Shown here: positions 16,318 to 25,422 of the stretch, in pieces
Numbering within the stretch: position 1 is the stretch's first letter
Layout: each line of letters begins with the position of its first letter
From: Ferrimonas sp048263965
GTDB lineage: Bacteria > Pseudomonadota > Gammaproteobacteria > Enterobacterales > Shewanellaceae
NCBI RefSeq assembly: GCF_048263965.1
Contig: NZ_JBLXDO010000024.1
Location: 1 to 64,000, forward strand
Length of the DNA stretch: 64,000 bases
Direction: 5' to 3'
Position numbers and translations under genes: made by a program
Notes under the pieces: model-generated
What the model was told of the DNA's origin: nothing
The model's database searches: none
What the model saw: the letters and a program-made list of their open reading frames with translations, nothing else

Positions 16318-17292
16318 ATGAAGCTGCAACAGTTGCGCTATATCGTAGAAGTCCTCAACAACAACCTCAACGTTTCTGCCACTGCGGAAAGCCTGTATAC
16401 CTCACAACCGGGGATCAGCAAGCAGGTGCGGATGCTGGAGGATGAGCTGGGGATCCAGATTTTCGGGCGCAGTGGCAAACACCTGACCCATGTGACGCCG
16501 GCGGGCCAGCAGGTGATCGATATCGCCTCCGAAGTGCTGGGCAAGGTGGAGAGCATCAAGAAGGTGGCCCGGGAGTATACCCAGCCGGACCGTGGCGATC
16601 TGGTGATCGCCACCACCCACACCCAGGCACGTTATGCCCTGCCAGAGGTGATCAAGGGCTTTATTGAGCGTTACCCTCAGGTGAATCTGCACATGCACCA
16701 GGGCACCCCGGACCAGATCTGCGAGATGGCGGTGCGGGGCGATGCCGATTTTGCCATCGCCACCGAAGGGATGCACATGTATCACGATCTGCTGATGCTG
16801 CCTTGCTATCACTGGAACCGCTCCATCGTATTCCGCCGTGACCACCCCCTGGCCTCTGCCAGTCGGGTCACTCTGGCGGACGTCGCCCAGTATCCCCTGG
16901 TGACCTATGTGTTTGGCTTCAATCGCAGCAGTGCCCTGGAGAAGGCGTTCAACGCCCAGGGACTGGAGCCCAGGGTGGTGTTTTCCGCCACCAGTGCCGA
17001 TGTGCTTAAGACCTATGTGCGCCTGGGGCTGGGCGTGGGCGTCATGGCCACCATGGCTCTGGACGAGATGGAGGACAGTGACCTGGTGGTGGTGGACGCC
17101 AGTGACCTGTTCGAGCCCAACACCACCAAGATCGGCTTCAGGAAAGGCAGCTTCCTGCGCAGCTATATGTATGAGTTTATGGAGCGGTTTGCCCCCCACC
17201 TCACCCGTGAGCGGGTAGAAAAGGCTCAGCTGCTTCGGGACCAGCAGCAGGTGGATGAGATGTTCGCCAATGTCGAGCTACCCATGAGGTAA
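16318..17292 (+). CDS. cysB: LysR-type regulator of cysteine biosynthesis CysB
   Basis: Transcriptional activator of sulfate assimilation genes, responding to N-acetylserine or O-acetylserine. The 324 residues are the CysB length. The N-terminal helix-turn-helix (MKLQQLRYIVEVLNNNLNVS through SQPGISKQVRMLEDELG) matches CysB rather than general LysR proteins. The effector-binding domain holds the family segments ATTHTQARYALP and TYVFGFNRSS. Closely related Cbl-type proteins exist, but the start and end favour CysB. Divergent from the 15408 gene. Confidence 0.93.
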   Translation: MKLQQLRYIVEVLNNNLNVSATAESLYTSQPGISKQVRMLEDELGIQIFGRSGKHLTHVTPAGQQVIDIASEVLGKVESIKKVAREYTQPDRGDLVIATTHTQARYALPEVIKGFIERYPQVNLHMHQGTPDQICEMAVRGDADFAIATEGMHMYHDLLMLPCYHWNRSIVFRRDHPLASASRVTLADVAQYPLVTYVFGFNRSSALEKAFNAQGLEPRVVFSATSADVLKTYVRLGLGVGVMATMALDEMEDSDLVVVDASDLFEPNTTKIGFRKGSFLRSYMYEFMERFAPHLTRERVEKAQLLRDQQQVDEMFANVELPMR

Positions 17293-17355
17293 TTCCGAGT
17301 ATTTCACCGAGAACACTTCGGCCAAGTCGATGTCAAAAACTGTCGGCAGGCCAAA

Positions 17356-17384
17356 GAAAAAGCAGCCAACTGGCTGCTTTTTTT
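17356..17384. terminator. Bidirectional terminator between cysB and queD
   Basis: GAAAAAGCAGCC-AACT-GGCTGCTTTTTTT between convergent genes. Confidence 0.85.
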
Positions 17385-17389
17385 GTGGG

Positions 17390-17752
17390 TTATTTTCCCC
17401 GGTAGCGGCAACCTGCGGTGCAGGTCTCCTTGATCTCCACCATGGAGAGCTCCGGAAGAGTGGGCTTGAGCTCCTCCCAGATCCAGCGGGCCAAAACCTC
17501 GCTGGTGGGGTTCTCAAGCCCGGGGATATCATTCAGGTAGTGGTGATCCAGGCGATCATAGATGGGCTTAAAGGCCGCTTTCAGATCGCCGAAGTCCATG
17601 ATCCAGCCGGTGTGGGCGTCCACTTCTCCCTGGATATAGATCCTGGCCAGGAAAGAATGACCATGCAGCCTGCCACATTTATGGCCCTCGGGCACATGGG
17701 GCAGCCTATGGGCCGCTTCAAAGTAGAACTCTTTGTAGATCTCTGTTGACAT
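17390..17752 (-). CDS. queD: 6-carboxy-5,6,7,8-tetrahydropterin synthase
   Basis: Second step of queuosine and preQ0 biosynthesis, converting dihydroneopterin triphosphate to carboxytetrahydropterin. The 120-residue protein of the PTPS fold shows zinc ligands His15, His30 and His32 (EAAHRL, LHGHSF) and the catalytic Cys26 between them. The MDFGDLK segment follows at about 52-58, and the C-terminus contains KETCTAGCRY. Single gene. I saw no preQ1 riboswitch in the 80 bases upstream. Confidence 0.95.
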   Translation of the reverse strand: MSTEIYKEFYFEAAHRLPHVPEGHKCGRLHGHSFLARIYIQGEVDAHTGWIMDFGDLKAAFKPIYDRLDHHYLNDIPGLENPTSEVLARWIWEELKPTLPELSMVEIKETCTAGCRYRGK

Positions 17753-17907
17753 AATGGACTCCTAAAATTGCGGGCGGAAGTTTGGCACGGAGGTGGCGGT
17801 GATGCAACCGTAGTCAGTACGGGCCTTGAGATGGTGCCCAGATGACCAACTTTGACGTACTATGTCTGAGGGTCAGTGACGACCAAAACTGGAAAAGGAA
17901 AACTGCT

Positions 17908-18120
17908 ATGCGACTTGGATTTTTGGGATTATGCGGAGTGTTGTTGCTCAGTGGTTGTGGAGAACCTGAAGCCTCCTGGGTGCACGATACTAAGGACAGC
18001 CAGGCCTTTATGGCCGATCGGGACAGGTGTAACAGCCGTACTGATGACAGTCAGGCCAATTTCAACGACCGCTTTGCCACCTGTATGAAATCTGCCGGCT
18101 GGCGCCTGGAATCCCATTAG
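17908..18120 (+). CDS. Small putative lipoprotein
   Basis: 70 residues from ATG 17908 (preceded by AAAAGGAAAAC), with a signal peptide and the lipobox LSGC, predicting lipidation at Cys17. I preferred this start because the longer frame from 17842 would bury the signal peptide. The mature part is short and polar with two further cysteines (DRCNS, ATCMKS) that could form a disulfide. It ends 35 bases before msrBA on the same strand and may be the first gene of that unit. No family recognised. Confidence 0.6.
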   Translation: MRLGFLGLCGVLLLSGCGEPEASWVHDTKDSQAFMADRDRCNSRTDDSQANFNDRFATCMKSAGWRLESH

Positions 18121-18155
18121 GGTGTGTTGATCTTTGCCGAATCTAAGGAGAGTCT

Positions 18156-19058
18156 ATGCCCAAGCGTCCACTAACTCCTGATGAACAGCAGGTACTCCAC
18201 CACAAGGGAACCGAGCCCCCCTTCAGTGGCCGGTTCCTCAATCACAGCAGCGACGGTCACTATCTGTGTCGCGATTGTGGAGCACGCCTGTATCACAGCG
18301 ACGGAAAGTTTGACGCCGGGTGCGGCTGGCCGGCGTTCGAAGTTCCGGTGGCGGGGGCGGTGACCGAGCAGGTGGATGCCGATGGCCGCCGCACCGAGAT
18401 ACTGTGCAGCGCCTGTGGTGGTCATCTGGGCCATGTGTTTCGAGGAGAAAGGCTGACTCCGGCCAACGAGCGTCACTGCGTCAACTCCCTGAGTCTGGCC
18501 TTCGAGCCTCAGCAGGCGCCAGGCAGCGATACTCTCACCCTTGGTGGAGGCTGTTTCTGGTGCATTGAGGCGGTATTTCGCCGGGTCAAAGGGGTAACCT
18601 CGGTCCTGAGCGGATACGCCGGTGGTCAGGGCGACAACCCCAGTTATCAGGCGGTGTGCAGCGGCAGTACCGGGCACGCCGAGGTGGTGCGCATCAACTA
18701 CGATCCCGCCCTGGTGGATCTGGATTCTCTGCTGGAACTGTTTTTTGCCGCCCACGATCCCACCACCTTGAATCGTCAGGGCGCGGATGTGGGGAGCCAG
18801 TACCGCTCTATCGTACTGTGCAACGGCATGGCGCAGCGGCGGGGGGTTGAGGCCTTTATCAGCCGCCTGGAGGCATCCGGCCTGTTCTCCTCACCCATAG
18901 TGACCGAAATTGCCGATGACGCGCCCTTCTATGTCGCCGAGGAGGGGCATCAGGAGTATTACGAGCGTCATGGTGGGCAGCCCTACTGCCAGGTGGTGAT
19001 CTCCCCTAAAGTTGCCTCTATTTATCAGCGTTTTGCAGATAGGCTTAAGGAAGAGTAA
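18156..19058 (+). CDS. msrBA: Fused methionine sulfoxide reductase MsrB-MsrA
   Basis: Bifunctional repair enzyme reducing R- and S-methionine sulfoxide. The N-terminal MsrB domain (about 1-120) has zinc cysteines C38, C41, C84 and C87, and the catalytic Cys108 in RHCVNS. The C-terminal MsrA domain (about 125-290) has catalytic Cys133 in GGCFWC, plus GSQYRS and HQEYYERH. There is no signal peptide, so it acts in the cytoplasm. The B-then-A order is less common than A-then-B. The H-NOX gene begins 47 bases downstream on the same strand with no terminator between, so cotranscription is likely. Confidence 0.96.
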   Translation: MPKRPLTPDEQQVLHHKGTEPPFSGRFLNHSSDGHYLCRDCGARLYHSDGKFDAGCGWPAFEVPVAGAVTEQVDADGRRTEILCSACGGHLGHVFRGERLTPANERHCVNSLSLAFEPQQAPGSDTLTLGGGCFWCIEAVFRRVKGVTSVLSGYAGGQGDNPSYQAVCSGSTGHAEVVRINYDPALVDLDSLLELFFAAHDPTTLNRQGADVGSQYRSIVLCNGMAQRRGVEAFISRLEASGLFSSPIVTEIADDAPFYVAEEGHQEYYERHGGQPYCQVVISPKVASIYQRFADRLKEE

Positions 19059-19105
19059 TGGTCTAAGCTTATCCTCAGACTCCTTCTCCATGCCAGGGAG
19101 GCAAA

Positions 19106-19654
19106 ATGCAAGGTATTATTTTTACGGAGTTTTTGGATCTTGTTGATAACACCTTCGGCCCGGACGTTACCGAAGTCATGTTGGAACGAGTCTCTCCTGC
19201 CAGCGGAGGGGCTTACACCCGGGTCGGCAACTACGATCACCAGGAGATGGTTCAGCTGGTGGCGACCCTGTCCGATCTCGTTGGCAAGCCTGTCCCTGAC
19301 CTGCTCTACACCTATGGCTATCACCTTTTCCCCAGGCTGCTGACCCTCTATCCCGAGCGTTTGGCACAGTGCCATGAAAGTTTTGAGTTTCTTCAGGTGG
19401 TGGAGAATGAGATTCACACCCAGGTGAAGAAGATCCATGCCCACGCCGAGGTGCCCACCTTTGAATTTCCCCACACCGAGGACGGTTACATGGAAGTGAT
19501 CTACAACTCCGAGCGGGGGTTGGCCGACATCGCCCATGGCCTGATTGCCCACTGCTGTGATCACTTCAAGGAGCAGGTCAGGATCGACATGGAGGATCTC
19601 AGTGAGGAGCGCAAGACGCGAGTGGCTTTCCGGTTGACCAAGCAGGTGAACTGA
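19106..19654 (+). CDS. H-NOX heme nitric oxide sensor
   Basis: Soluble heme protein that binds NO and controls a partner kinase. It has 182 residues, the usual bacterial H-NOX size. The proximal heme ligand is His104 in VVENEIHTQVKK, and the propionate-binding Y-x-S-x-R motif is Y133-S135-R137. Cys160 and Cys161 in HCCDHF near the C-terminus may belong to the zinc site known in Shewanella-type H-NOX; this is inference. A GGGAGG sequence precedes the ATG. The stop codon overlaps the start of the kinase gene (TGATG), which indicates translational coupling. Confidence 0.95.
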   Translation: MQGIIFTEFLDLVDNTFGPDVTEVMLERVSPASGGAYTRVGNYDHQEMVQLVATLSDLVGKPVPDLLYTYGYHLFPRLLTLYPERLAQCHESFEFLQVVENEIHTQVKKIHAHAEVPTFEFPHTEDGYMEVIYNSERGLADIAHGLIAHCCDHFKEQVRIDMEDLSEERKTRVAFRLTKQVN

Positions 19655-21312
19655 TGTCCGACATCTGGCTGAAACGCTATCAGAGAGAGCGCCTGGCCAG
19701 AGAGGAGGCGGAGGCGCTGCTGGAGAGTAAGAGCCTGGAGCTCTACCAGGCCAATCAGCGGCTGGAAGCGGTGAACCAGCAGCAGGCCGGGGAGATCCGC
19801 CTGCGTCAACGCTATGATACCTACCTGCTTGGCGTCAGCCGTGAGTTGCTGGCCTGCAATGTTGTTGCGCCCTTTGATGCCATCCGAGAATGTCTCAACC
19901 GCCTGGGGTTACTCCTGGATGCCCAATGGGTGGGGCTGGAGTGGGGCCGAGGCCGGACCCTGGGGTGGCCCAGTCTGTATAACGGCCCCTGGCCCAAGCG
20001 TCAGAGTGGTCCTCTTGTCAGCGGTGAGGCGATGCTCAGGGAGTCTGGCTATCTCTGTGGTCATCAGTCGGTGGACGTCGGGGTGCGCCTGGTGGTGCTG
20101 TTTGAGCGGGAACTGCCTTGGCAGGAGACTCAGCAATCTCTGCTGCGGGATCTGTGCTCTTTGCTCAACGCCTTCTATGACAACTGGTTGGCCTTTACCC
20201 AACTGAAGCTGGCGGAGCAGGAGACCCACAGGATGTCCAACCTTCGCTCCCGGTTCCTGGCGATGGTGACCCATGAGCTGCGCACCCCAATGAATGGCGT
20301 GCTGGGCTGTGCCGACCTGCTGGCCTCCACCGATCTGGAGAGTGAGCAGCGTCAGTTGCTCAGGGTCCTGACGCAATCCGGTCAGAGCTTGTTGGCACTC
20401 ATCAACGATGTGCTCGACTACAACAAGATCGACTCAGATCAGTTCTGCCTGAATGACAAAGCCACCGACCTGCACCAGCTGTGTCGCGACACCCTGGAGA
20501 TTGTCCGGCCCATGGCGGCGGATAAGGGGTTGGAATTGGATTATCGGCTGGAGGGCAGGCTGCCAGAGCTGGTCAAACTGGACCCCAGCCGCTATCGCCA
20601 GGTGCTGCTCAACCTGTTGGGTAACGCCATCAACCATACCGAGTCCGGGAGCGTGGTACTCGGCCTTAAGGGGGCGGTATCGGAGAAGGGGACCGAGGTC
20701 ATCACCTCGGTGACCGACAGCGGCCCCGGAATCAACGCCGACTTCATGGGCCAGTTGTTTGAGCCTTTTTCACAGCAGAAGGGCGAGAGCAACGGCACCG
20801 GCCTCGGGCTCTCCATCAGCCAGAAGCTGGTGAGGCGACTTGGCGGCGAGCTGCAGGTGGAGAGTCATCTCGGGGAGGGCAGCCGATTCCACTTCACCCT
20901 GGTGCTGGAGAGCTGCAAGCTGCAGAGCGCTGAGCGGGAGCAGAAGCCTGTCCACAAGAGTGGCAACATCCTGGTGGCCGAGGACACCAAGGCCAATCAA
21001 CTGGTGGTGCGGATGATGCTGGAGCGCCAGGGGTGTCGGGTGACCATAGTGGAAAACGGTAAGGAGGCGCTGCAGCAGGCCAGTACCCAGCCCTTTGACC
21101 TGATCCTGATGGACTGCAGCATGCCGGAGATGGACGGCTACTCCGCCACCGAAGCGCTGCGTCGCAGAGGGTGTCGGATGCCGATACTGGCATTGACCGC
21201 CACCACCACCGCCGAGGCCCATCGCATGTGCCTGGATGCCGGTATGGATGCGGTGCTGCATAAGCCGATCCACAGGGAAGCCCTGGTGAATGCCCTGAAT
21301 CAGTGGCTGTGA
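19654..21312 (+). CDS. H-NOX-associated hybrid sensor histidine kinase
   Basis: 552 residues. An N-terminal coiled coil (about 8-50) is followed by a GAF-like region (about 55-190). The HisKA domain has the phospho-acceptor His207 in VTHELRTPMN, and an ATPase domain follows with the G boxes DSGPGI and GTGLGL. The C-terminal receiver has phospho-acceptor Asp487 in LILMDCSMPEMDG. No transmembrane segment is visible, so it is cytoplasmic and presumably listens to the overlapping H-NOX. The hybrid form resembles the HahK/HqsK kinases rather than the short HnoK of Shewanella oneidensis. No separate phosphotransfer protein or output regulator is in the window. Confidence 0.93.
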   Translation: MSDIWLKRYQRERLAREEAEALLESKSLELYQANQRLEAVNQQQAGEIRLRQRYDTYLLGVSRELLACNVVAPFDAIRECLNRLGLLLDAQWVGLEWGRGRTLGWPSLYNGPWPKRQSGPLVSGEAMLRESGYLCGHQSVDVGVRLVVLFERELPWQETQQSLLRDLCSLLNAFYDNWLAFTQLKLAEQETHRMSNLRSRFLAMVTHELRTPMNGVLGCADLLASTDLESEQRQLLRVLTQSGQSLLALINDVLDYNKIDSDQFCLNDKATDLHQLCRDTLEIVRPMAADKGLELDYRLEGRLPELVKLDPSRYRQVLLNLLGNAINHTESGSVVLGLKGAVSEKGTEVITSVTDSGPGINADFMGQLFEPFSQQKGESNGTGLGLSISQKLVRRLGGELQVESHLGEGSRFHFTLVLESCKLQSAEREQKPVHKSGNILVAEDTKANQLVVRMMLERQGCRVTIVENGKEALQQASTQPFDLILMDCSMPEMDGYSATEALRRRGCRMPILALTATTTAEAHRMCLDAGMDAVLHKPIHREALVNALNQWL

Positions 21313-21412
21313 TCTGCGCCCGGTCAGCCCGTGAGTCTTCTACCTCCAAATAGGCAGTGGCCGGGGTAGCTCTGGTCTATGCTTGATGGACATTGGCCAT
21401 CTGGAGTCTCCC

Positions 21413-21865
21413 ATGCTGAAGCTGTTTGCCCCCCTGTTGCTCTCTCTGCTCTGTGTTTCCGCGCCGGTACAGGCGATGGATGACCTTCTGGGTCTGGTGA
21501 CTTCCCAACTGGGGGTGTCCCAGGAACAGGCCAGTGGTGGAATAGGTGCCCTGTTGGCGACCGCCGAGCCCAACCTGGCGCCAGAAACCCTGAGTCAGCT
21601 GTCCCAGGTGTTGCCTGAGATGGACGGCCTGGTGCAGATGGGCGGGGATTTGCTGGCCAAAATGGGGGAGGGCAACGGAACGGCCGGTTTGCTCGGAACC
21701 GTGCTGGGGCAGAGTGGCGGTGCCCTGATGGGATTGAATGACGCTTTTGCCTCCTTGGGGCTGTCGCCGGAGATGGTGGCCAGTTTCAGCCAGATACTGC
21801 TCGACTATGTTAATCAGCAGGGGGGAGAGGGGCTGATGCAACAACTGCAGAGTGCGCTGCTCTGA
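21413..21865 (+). CDS. Exported DUF2780-type protein (VcgC/VcgE-like)
   Basis: 150 residues from ATG 21413 (CTGGAG upstream), chosen because it starts the signal peptide MLKLFAPLLLSLLCVSAPVQA. The mature part is glycine-, leucine- and methionine-rich, beginning DDLLGLVTSQLGVSQEQASGGIGALL, which is the DUF2780 pattern. Function unknown in the family as far as I know. It stands alone, 100 bases after the hybrid kinase. Confidence 0.7.
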   Translation: MLKLFAPLLLSLLCVSAPVQAMDDLLGLVTSQLGVSQEQASGGIGALLATAEPNLAPETLSQLSQVLPEMDGLVQMGGDLLAKMGEGNGTAGLLGTVLGQSGGALMGLNDAFASLGLSPEMVASFSQILLDYVNQQGGEGLMQQLQSALL

Positions 21866-22056
21866 CTGGTAAAACTCACAGAATTTTCAGTGTGATCTTC
21901 CTAGCATAACCTGGAGTGGCGGCGGCTAAAATTTATTCGGCAGCCCCCCAAAACAGGAGAGCCTCCACAACTGGTGAAAATCCTTTTTTCAGATATTGAA
22001 ATATTGTCTCCAGCTTTATTAGATATGGCTTAAATAAAGGTCGGCTGGAGCCCCTG

Positions 22057-24126
22057 ATGACCCTCACCATTCGCTGGAAATTGGCCATTCTTATTGCCGG
22101 AGTGCTGCTGGCTGTCAGCAGTTTCTTCGGTGCCAACCTCTATTGGATCGAATCCAAGGTGCTCGACCAGCAACAACAGCAGGTCTCTGCCCGGGTTGAG
22201 GGGCTGATACGGGATAACCTGGCTGGGCAGGTGGAGACCCTGGTTCGGGGAGTGGGGGTGGCTTACCGGGCCACAGAGGAGCAGCAGATTCGACAGGCGC
22301 TGGCCAAAGAACTGATCTCGGTGCGTGACTCGGTGGCAAGGATGTATGAGAACAACCTGACCGACGATGAGATGATGCTGCTTTACACCTTCATCAATGA
22401 GTATCGCTGGGGAGAGGGGCGTTACCTCTTTGCCTACGATGCAGAGACCCTGGCCAATGAAGCCTCGGGAAATGGTGAAGTGGCGGTGGGGAACTCCAGG
22501 GATGCCCAGGATGAGAAGGGCAATTTCTACGCCCGAGACATCGTGGGCTCCGCCCGCAGCAGTGACATCGGTTTCGCCAGTTATTTCTTTACCAACCCGG
22601 CCACCGGCCTGGTGGAGGAGAAACTCTCCGCCTCCTTCTACTTTGAACCCCTGAACCTGGTCATCGGCACAGGGGAGTACCTGAGTACCCTCAAGACCTC
22701 AGCCAGGGAATCGGTACTGACGGCGGTGGCAGAATCCAGATTTGGGGAGTTTGGCTATTTCTGGATCCAGGACCGTCAGGGGCAGATTCTCGCCCATCCG
22801 GACCCGGCTCTGGTGGGGACGATGACCCCGGCGACCCAGGCGGTGACCGAGGCACTGGCCAGTCGCAAAGAAACGGTGCTTAAGACCCTGGAGCCTAACC
22901 CCTCGACCGGTGAACGAGCGTCGCGCATCACCTATGCCCGGGCGGTATTTCCCCGTTGGGACTGGATCATCGTCACCGGCGCCTTTGAGCAGGAGGTGAC
23001 TGACATCGAGCAGGGGCTGAGCGGGGCAATGGCTGAGCTGTTCAGTGCCGAGGTGCTGAAGAGCATCAGCTATTCTCTGGTACTTCTGGTGCTGACCATG
23101 GGACTGTCGGTATTCCTGCTCAATAAGATTATCGCTGAGATGCGCGATCTTCAGGCCAGAATCGAAAACCTGTGTACCGGAGACGCGGATCTGACCGCCA
23201 GGCTGGAGGTGAAGACCGAGGATGAGCTTGGGGCGATTCGTAAGGCGTTTAATCAGTTTGTGGAGAACTTGCAGGGGATGATGCTGGAGGTGAAGCAGAC
23301 CAGTGACCACATCACCCTGTCCCTGGCGGAGCTGGACAACCAGACCCAGCGCAACAGCCTGGCACTGGAGCGTCATGCCAGGGAGACCTCCCTGGCGGCC
23401 ACGGCCATTACCCAGGTCAGTGCCAGTGCCGACACCGTTGCCGAGGGAGCCGCGGATACCTCCGCCATGACCCACTCGGCCACAGGTCAGGCCCAGGAGT
23501 CGCGCACTACGGTCAAACAGGCCTCGGACAGCGTCAGGGCGCTGATCGGCGAGATGGAACAGGCGGCGGGCGGCATAGATTCCATGAACCGGGATACCCA
23601 GAAGATCGCCTCGGTGCTGGGGGTGATAGGCGAGATCGCCGAGCAGACCAACCTGCTGGCCCTCAACGCGGCCATTGAAGCGGCCAGAGCCGGGGAGCAG
23701 GGACGAGGGTTCGCCGTGGTGGCCGACGAGGTACGCAACCTGGCTTCCCGTACCCAGGGCAGTACCGCCGAGATCAATCAGATCATCAGCCAACTGACTC
23801 AGAGTGCCGGCGATGCGGTCGCCATGGTCCACAACACCCGAAGCAGTTGCACCCTGGTGGCGGAAAACACCGAGCGGGTGACTGACAGTCTGGAGCTGAT
23901 GGGCAGTGCCATTGGCGACATCGATCAGCTCAGTGGCCGCATCGATCAGGCGGCGCGCCAGCAGAGCGCCGTCAGTGAAGAGATCAGCAAGAACGTTCAC
24001 TCCCTCCAGTCCATGGCCATGGAGCTCAGTGATAATGGCGAAAAGGTGGCCAACAGCGCCCGCAGCCTGGCTGCCGCCAATCAGCAGCTGAGTGGCCTGG
24101 TGGACAGATTCAAATTGCAACCCTGA
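22057..24126 (+). CDS. Methyl-accepting chemotaxis protein with Cache-type sensor
   Basis: Chemoreceptor of 689 residues. Transmembrane helix 1 is at about 7-29, and the periplasmic Cache sensor region at about 35-330. The sensor contains two similar modules, the second marked by FGYFWIQDRQGQILAHPDP. Transmembrane helix 2 is at about 338-359 and HAMP at about 355-410. The cytoplasmic signalling domain has the hairpin tip EIAEQTNLLALNAAIEAARAG. No C-terminal CheR-docking pentapeptide is seen (the protein ends RFKLQP). Ligand unknown. Single gene with its own terminator. Confidence 0.93.
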   Translation: MTLTIRWKLAILIAGVLLAVSSFFGANLYWIESKVLDQQQQQVSARVEGLIRDNLAGQVETLVRGVGVAYRATEEQQIRQALAKELISVRDSVARMYENNLTDDEMMLLYTFINEYRWGEGRYLFAYDAETLANEASGNGEVAVGNSRDAQDEKGNFYARDIVGSARSSDIGFASYFFTNPATGLVEEKLSASFYFEPLNLVIGTGEYLSTLKTSARESVLTAVAESRFGEFGYFWIQDRQGQILAHPDPALVGTMTPATQAVTEALASRKETVLKTLEPNPSTGERASRITYARAVFPRWDWIIVTGAFEQEVTDIEQGLSGAMAELFSAEVLKSISYSLVLLVLTMGLSVFLLNKIIAEMRDLQARIENLCTGDADLTARLEVKTEDELGAIRKAFNQFVENLQGMMLEVKQTSDHITLSLAELDNQTQRNSLALERHARETSLAATAITQVSASADTVAEGAADTSAMTHSATGQAQESRTTVKQASDSVRALIGEMEQAAGGIDSMNRDTQKIASVLGVIGEIAEQTNLLALNAAIEAARAGEQGRGFAVVADEVRNLASRTQGSTAEINQIISQLTQSAGDAVAMVHNTRSSCTLVAENTERVTDSLELMGSAIGDIDQLSGRIDQAARQQSAVSEEISKNVHSLQSMAMELSDNGEKVANSARSLAAANQQLSGLVDRFKLQP

Positions 24127-24137
24127 CCCTGGAGCCT

Positions 24138-24172
24138 GGGGGTGTCTGACTTCGGTTGGACACCCCCTTTTT
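24138..24172 (+). terminator. Terminator of the chemoreceptor gene
   Basis: GGGGGTGTC (24138-24146) pairs with GACACCCCC (24159-24167), followed by TTTTT. Confidence 0.85.
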
Positions 24173-24320
24173 CCCTAGGCTTATCAGTTAACTAGAGGCA
24201 AGCTGCCAACAGCCACAGACAAGGCAGACTATACTTTAAAGGCAGGCTCCATAGTAAAGGGGGTTGCCCAGGCGAGTTGGTCAGCCTCCTCCTCCGCCTT
24301 CTCTGTCAAAGGAGGTACCC

Positions 24321-24431
24321 ATGGACTGGTATTTCATCTCTCATGTGTTATTCACCCAGGATGTGCTGGGTCAGTTGCTGCTGATTGTGCCCATTGTGGC
24401 TTTCATCTACTGGACCGCAACCCGGACCTGA
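24321..24431 (+). CDS. 36-residue single-pass membrane protein
   Basis: Short frame with a perfect ribosome-binding site (AAAGGAGG, 6-7 bases before the ATG). It encodes MDWYFISHVLFTQDVLGQ followed by a hydrophobic helix (LLLIVPIVAFIYW) and a short polar end. The strong start signal in a promoter-containing gap makes a real gene likely. No relative recognised. A second small membrane protein follows at 24647. Confidence 0.55.
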   Translation: MDWYFISHVLFTQDVLGQLLLIVPIVAFIYWTATRT

Positions 24432-24646
24432 AACAGGTCAGCACCCCCCCTGCATGCCATTCTGCTCCCGAGTTGGACTGGCAAGGACAGGCGTGAACAA
24501 AAATTAGGCGGAAATGCCTAAAATTTCAGATTACCCTCTAAGTACAAAGGATTGGGTCTGAGCAGCAGGTCGACAACAAGCCGGTTTCAAGCGGTTTGGT
24601 GAAAGCCCCTGTTGCCAGGCAAGTCATCGATACTGGAGAGGTGGTC

Positions 24647-24811
24647 ATGTCTGTATCTTCAACTCTTGTTACCGCAATCATCCATTTTATCCTGACGTTG
24701 ATGTTTGTTGTGGCCCTGGCCCTGGGGTGGGTGTGGCTGGTTCGTTGGCGCTTTGATGTGCCCGAGCAGATCACCGATGAGGAGATCGACGCGGATCTGC
24801 ATTTTCATTGA
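24647..24811 (+). CDS. 54-residue single-pass membrane protein
   Basis: ATG 24647 is preceded by GGAGAGGTGG. The protein has a hydrophobic helix at about 9-30 (ending VVALALGWVWLV), then RWRFDVPEQITDEEIDADLHFH, an acidic cytoplasmic tail. The alternative in-frame start at 24596 lacks a good ribosome-binding site. The helix plus short acidic tail resembles small regulatory membrane proteins in general, but I recognise no family. The phosphatase gene starts 88 bases later. Confidence 0.55.
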   Translation: MSVSSTLVTAIIHFILTLMFVVALALGWVWLVRWRFDVPEQITDEEIDADLHFH

Positions 24812-24899
24812 GTCGGCTGAGGCTGGCCGAGTGCTCGCCGTCCCTCACGGGTTCTGTTAGGCTGGGCCCGTTATTGCAGATTCGACTTAGATTGGCCTT

Positions 24900-25355
24900 A
24901 TGAATTACAAGACTGTTTCCTCTGTACTTTTTGTCTGCCTCGGCAACATTTGCCGCTCGCCGTCGGCGGAGGCGGTGTTTCGTCACCGGTTTGAGTCCGC
25001 CGGCCTGCCACTGATGCTGGACTCTGCCGGGACCGATGCCTACCACGCCGGAGAGCAGCCGGACAGGCGCTCCGCCGCCGCCGGGCGTCAGCGAGGCTAT
25101 AACTTTTCCGGGATGCGGGCGCGGCGGGTCACCGATGAGGATTTTGAGCAGTTCGATCTGATTCTGGCTGCCGATGGCAGTAACTTGCTGGACCTCAAGT
25201 CACGTTGTCCGGATCACCTGGCGTACAAGCTGGATATGATCGTGGAATCCGGGGAGGTGCCCGACCCCTATTATGGTGGCAGCGATGGCTTCGAGCTGGT
25301 GCTCGACCTGCTGGAGCAGGCGGCGGACCGCTGGATAGAGCGTTTGGCGCGTTAG
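24900..25355 (+). CDS. Low molecular weight protein-tyrosine phosphatase
   Basis: Cytoplasmic phosphatase of 151 residues. The signature loop CLGNICRS puts the nucleophile Cys13 and Arg19 near the N-terminus. The general acid is Asp122 in PDPYYGG. There is no tyrosine kinase or exopolysaccharide operon beside it, so it is probably a housekeeping LMW-PTP rather than a Wzb-type partner. Arsenate reductases share the fold, but this one lacks their extra cysteines at the expected places. Confidence 0.93.
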   Translation: MNYKTVSSVLFVCLGNICRSPSAEAVFRHRFESAGLPLMLDSAGTDAYHAGEQPDRRSAAAGRQRGYNFSGMRARRVTDEDFEQFDLILAADGSNLLDLKSRCPDHLAYKLDMIVESGEVPDPYYGGSDGFELVLDLLEQAADRWIERLAR

Positions 25356-25374
25356 GCCCGCCAGCGACAAGGAA

Positions 25375-25407
25375 TGAAAAAGCCGGCTCAATCAGCCGGC
25401 TTTTTCT
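25375..25407 (+). terminator. Terminator of the phosphatase gene
   Basis: GAAAAAGCCGGCT / AGCCGGCTTTTTC, immediately to the left of the MITE. Confidence 0.85.
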
Positions 25408-25422
25408 TGTCTGCAAGCCTTA

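Noticed and set aside
21866..22056. A possible c-di-GMP riboswitch before the chemoreceptor gene
   Set aside because: The conserved GEMM core blocks are absent; only weak hairpins are visible.
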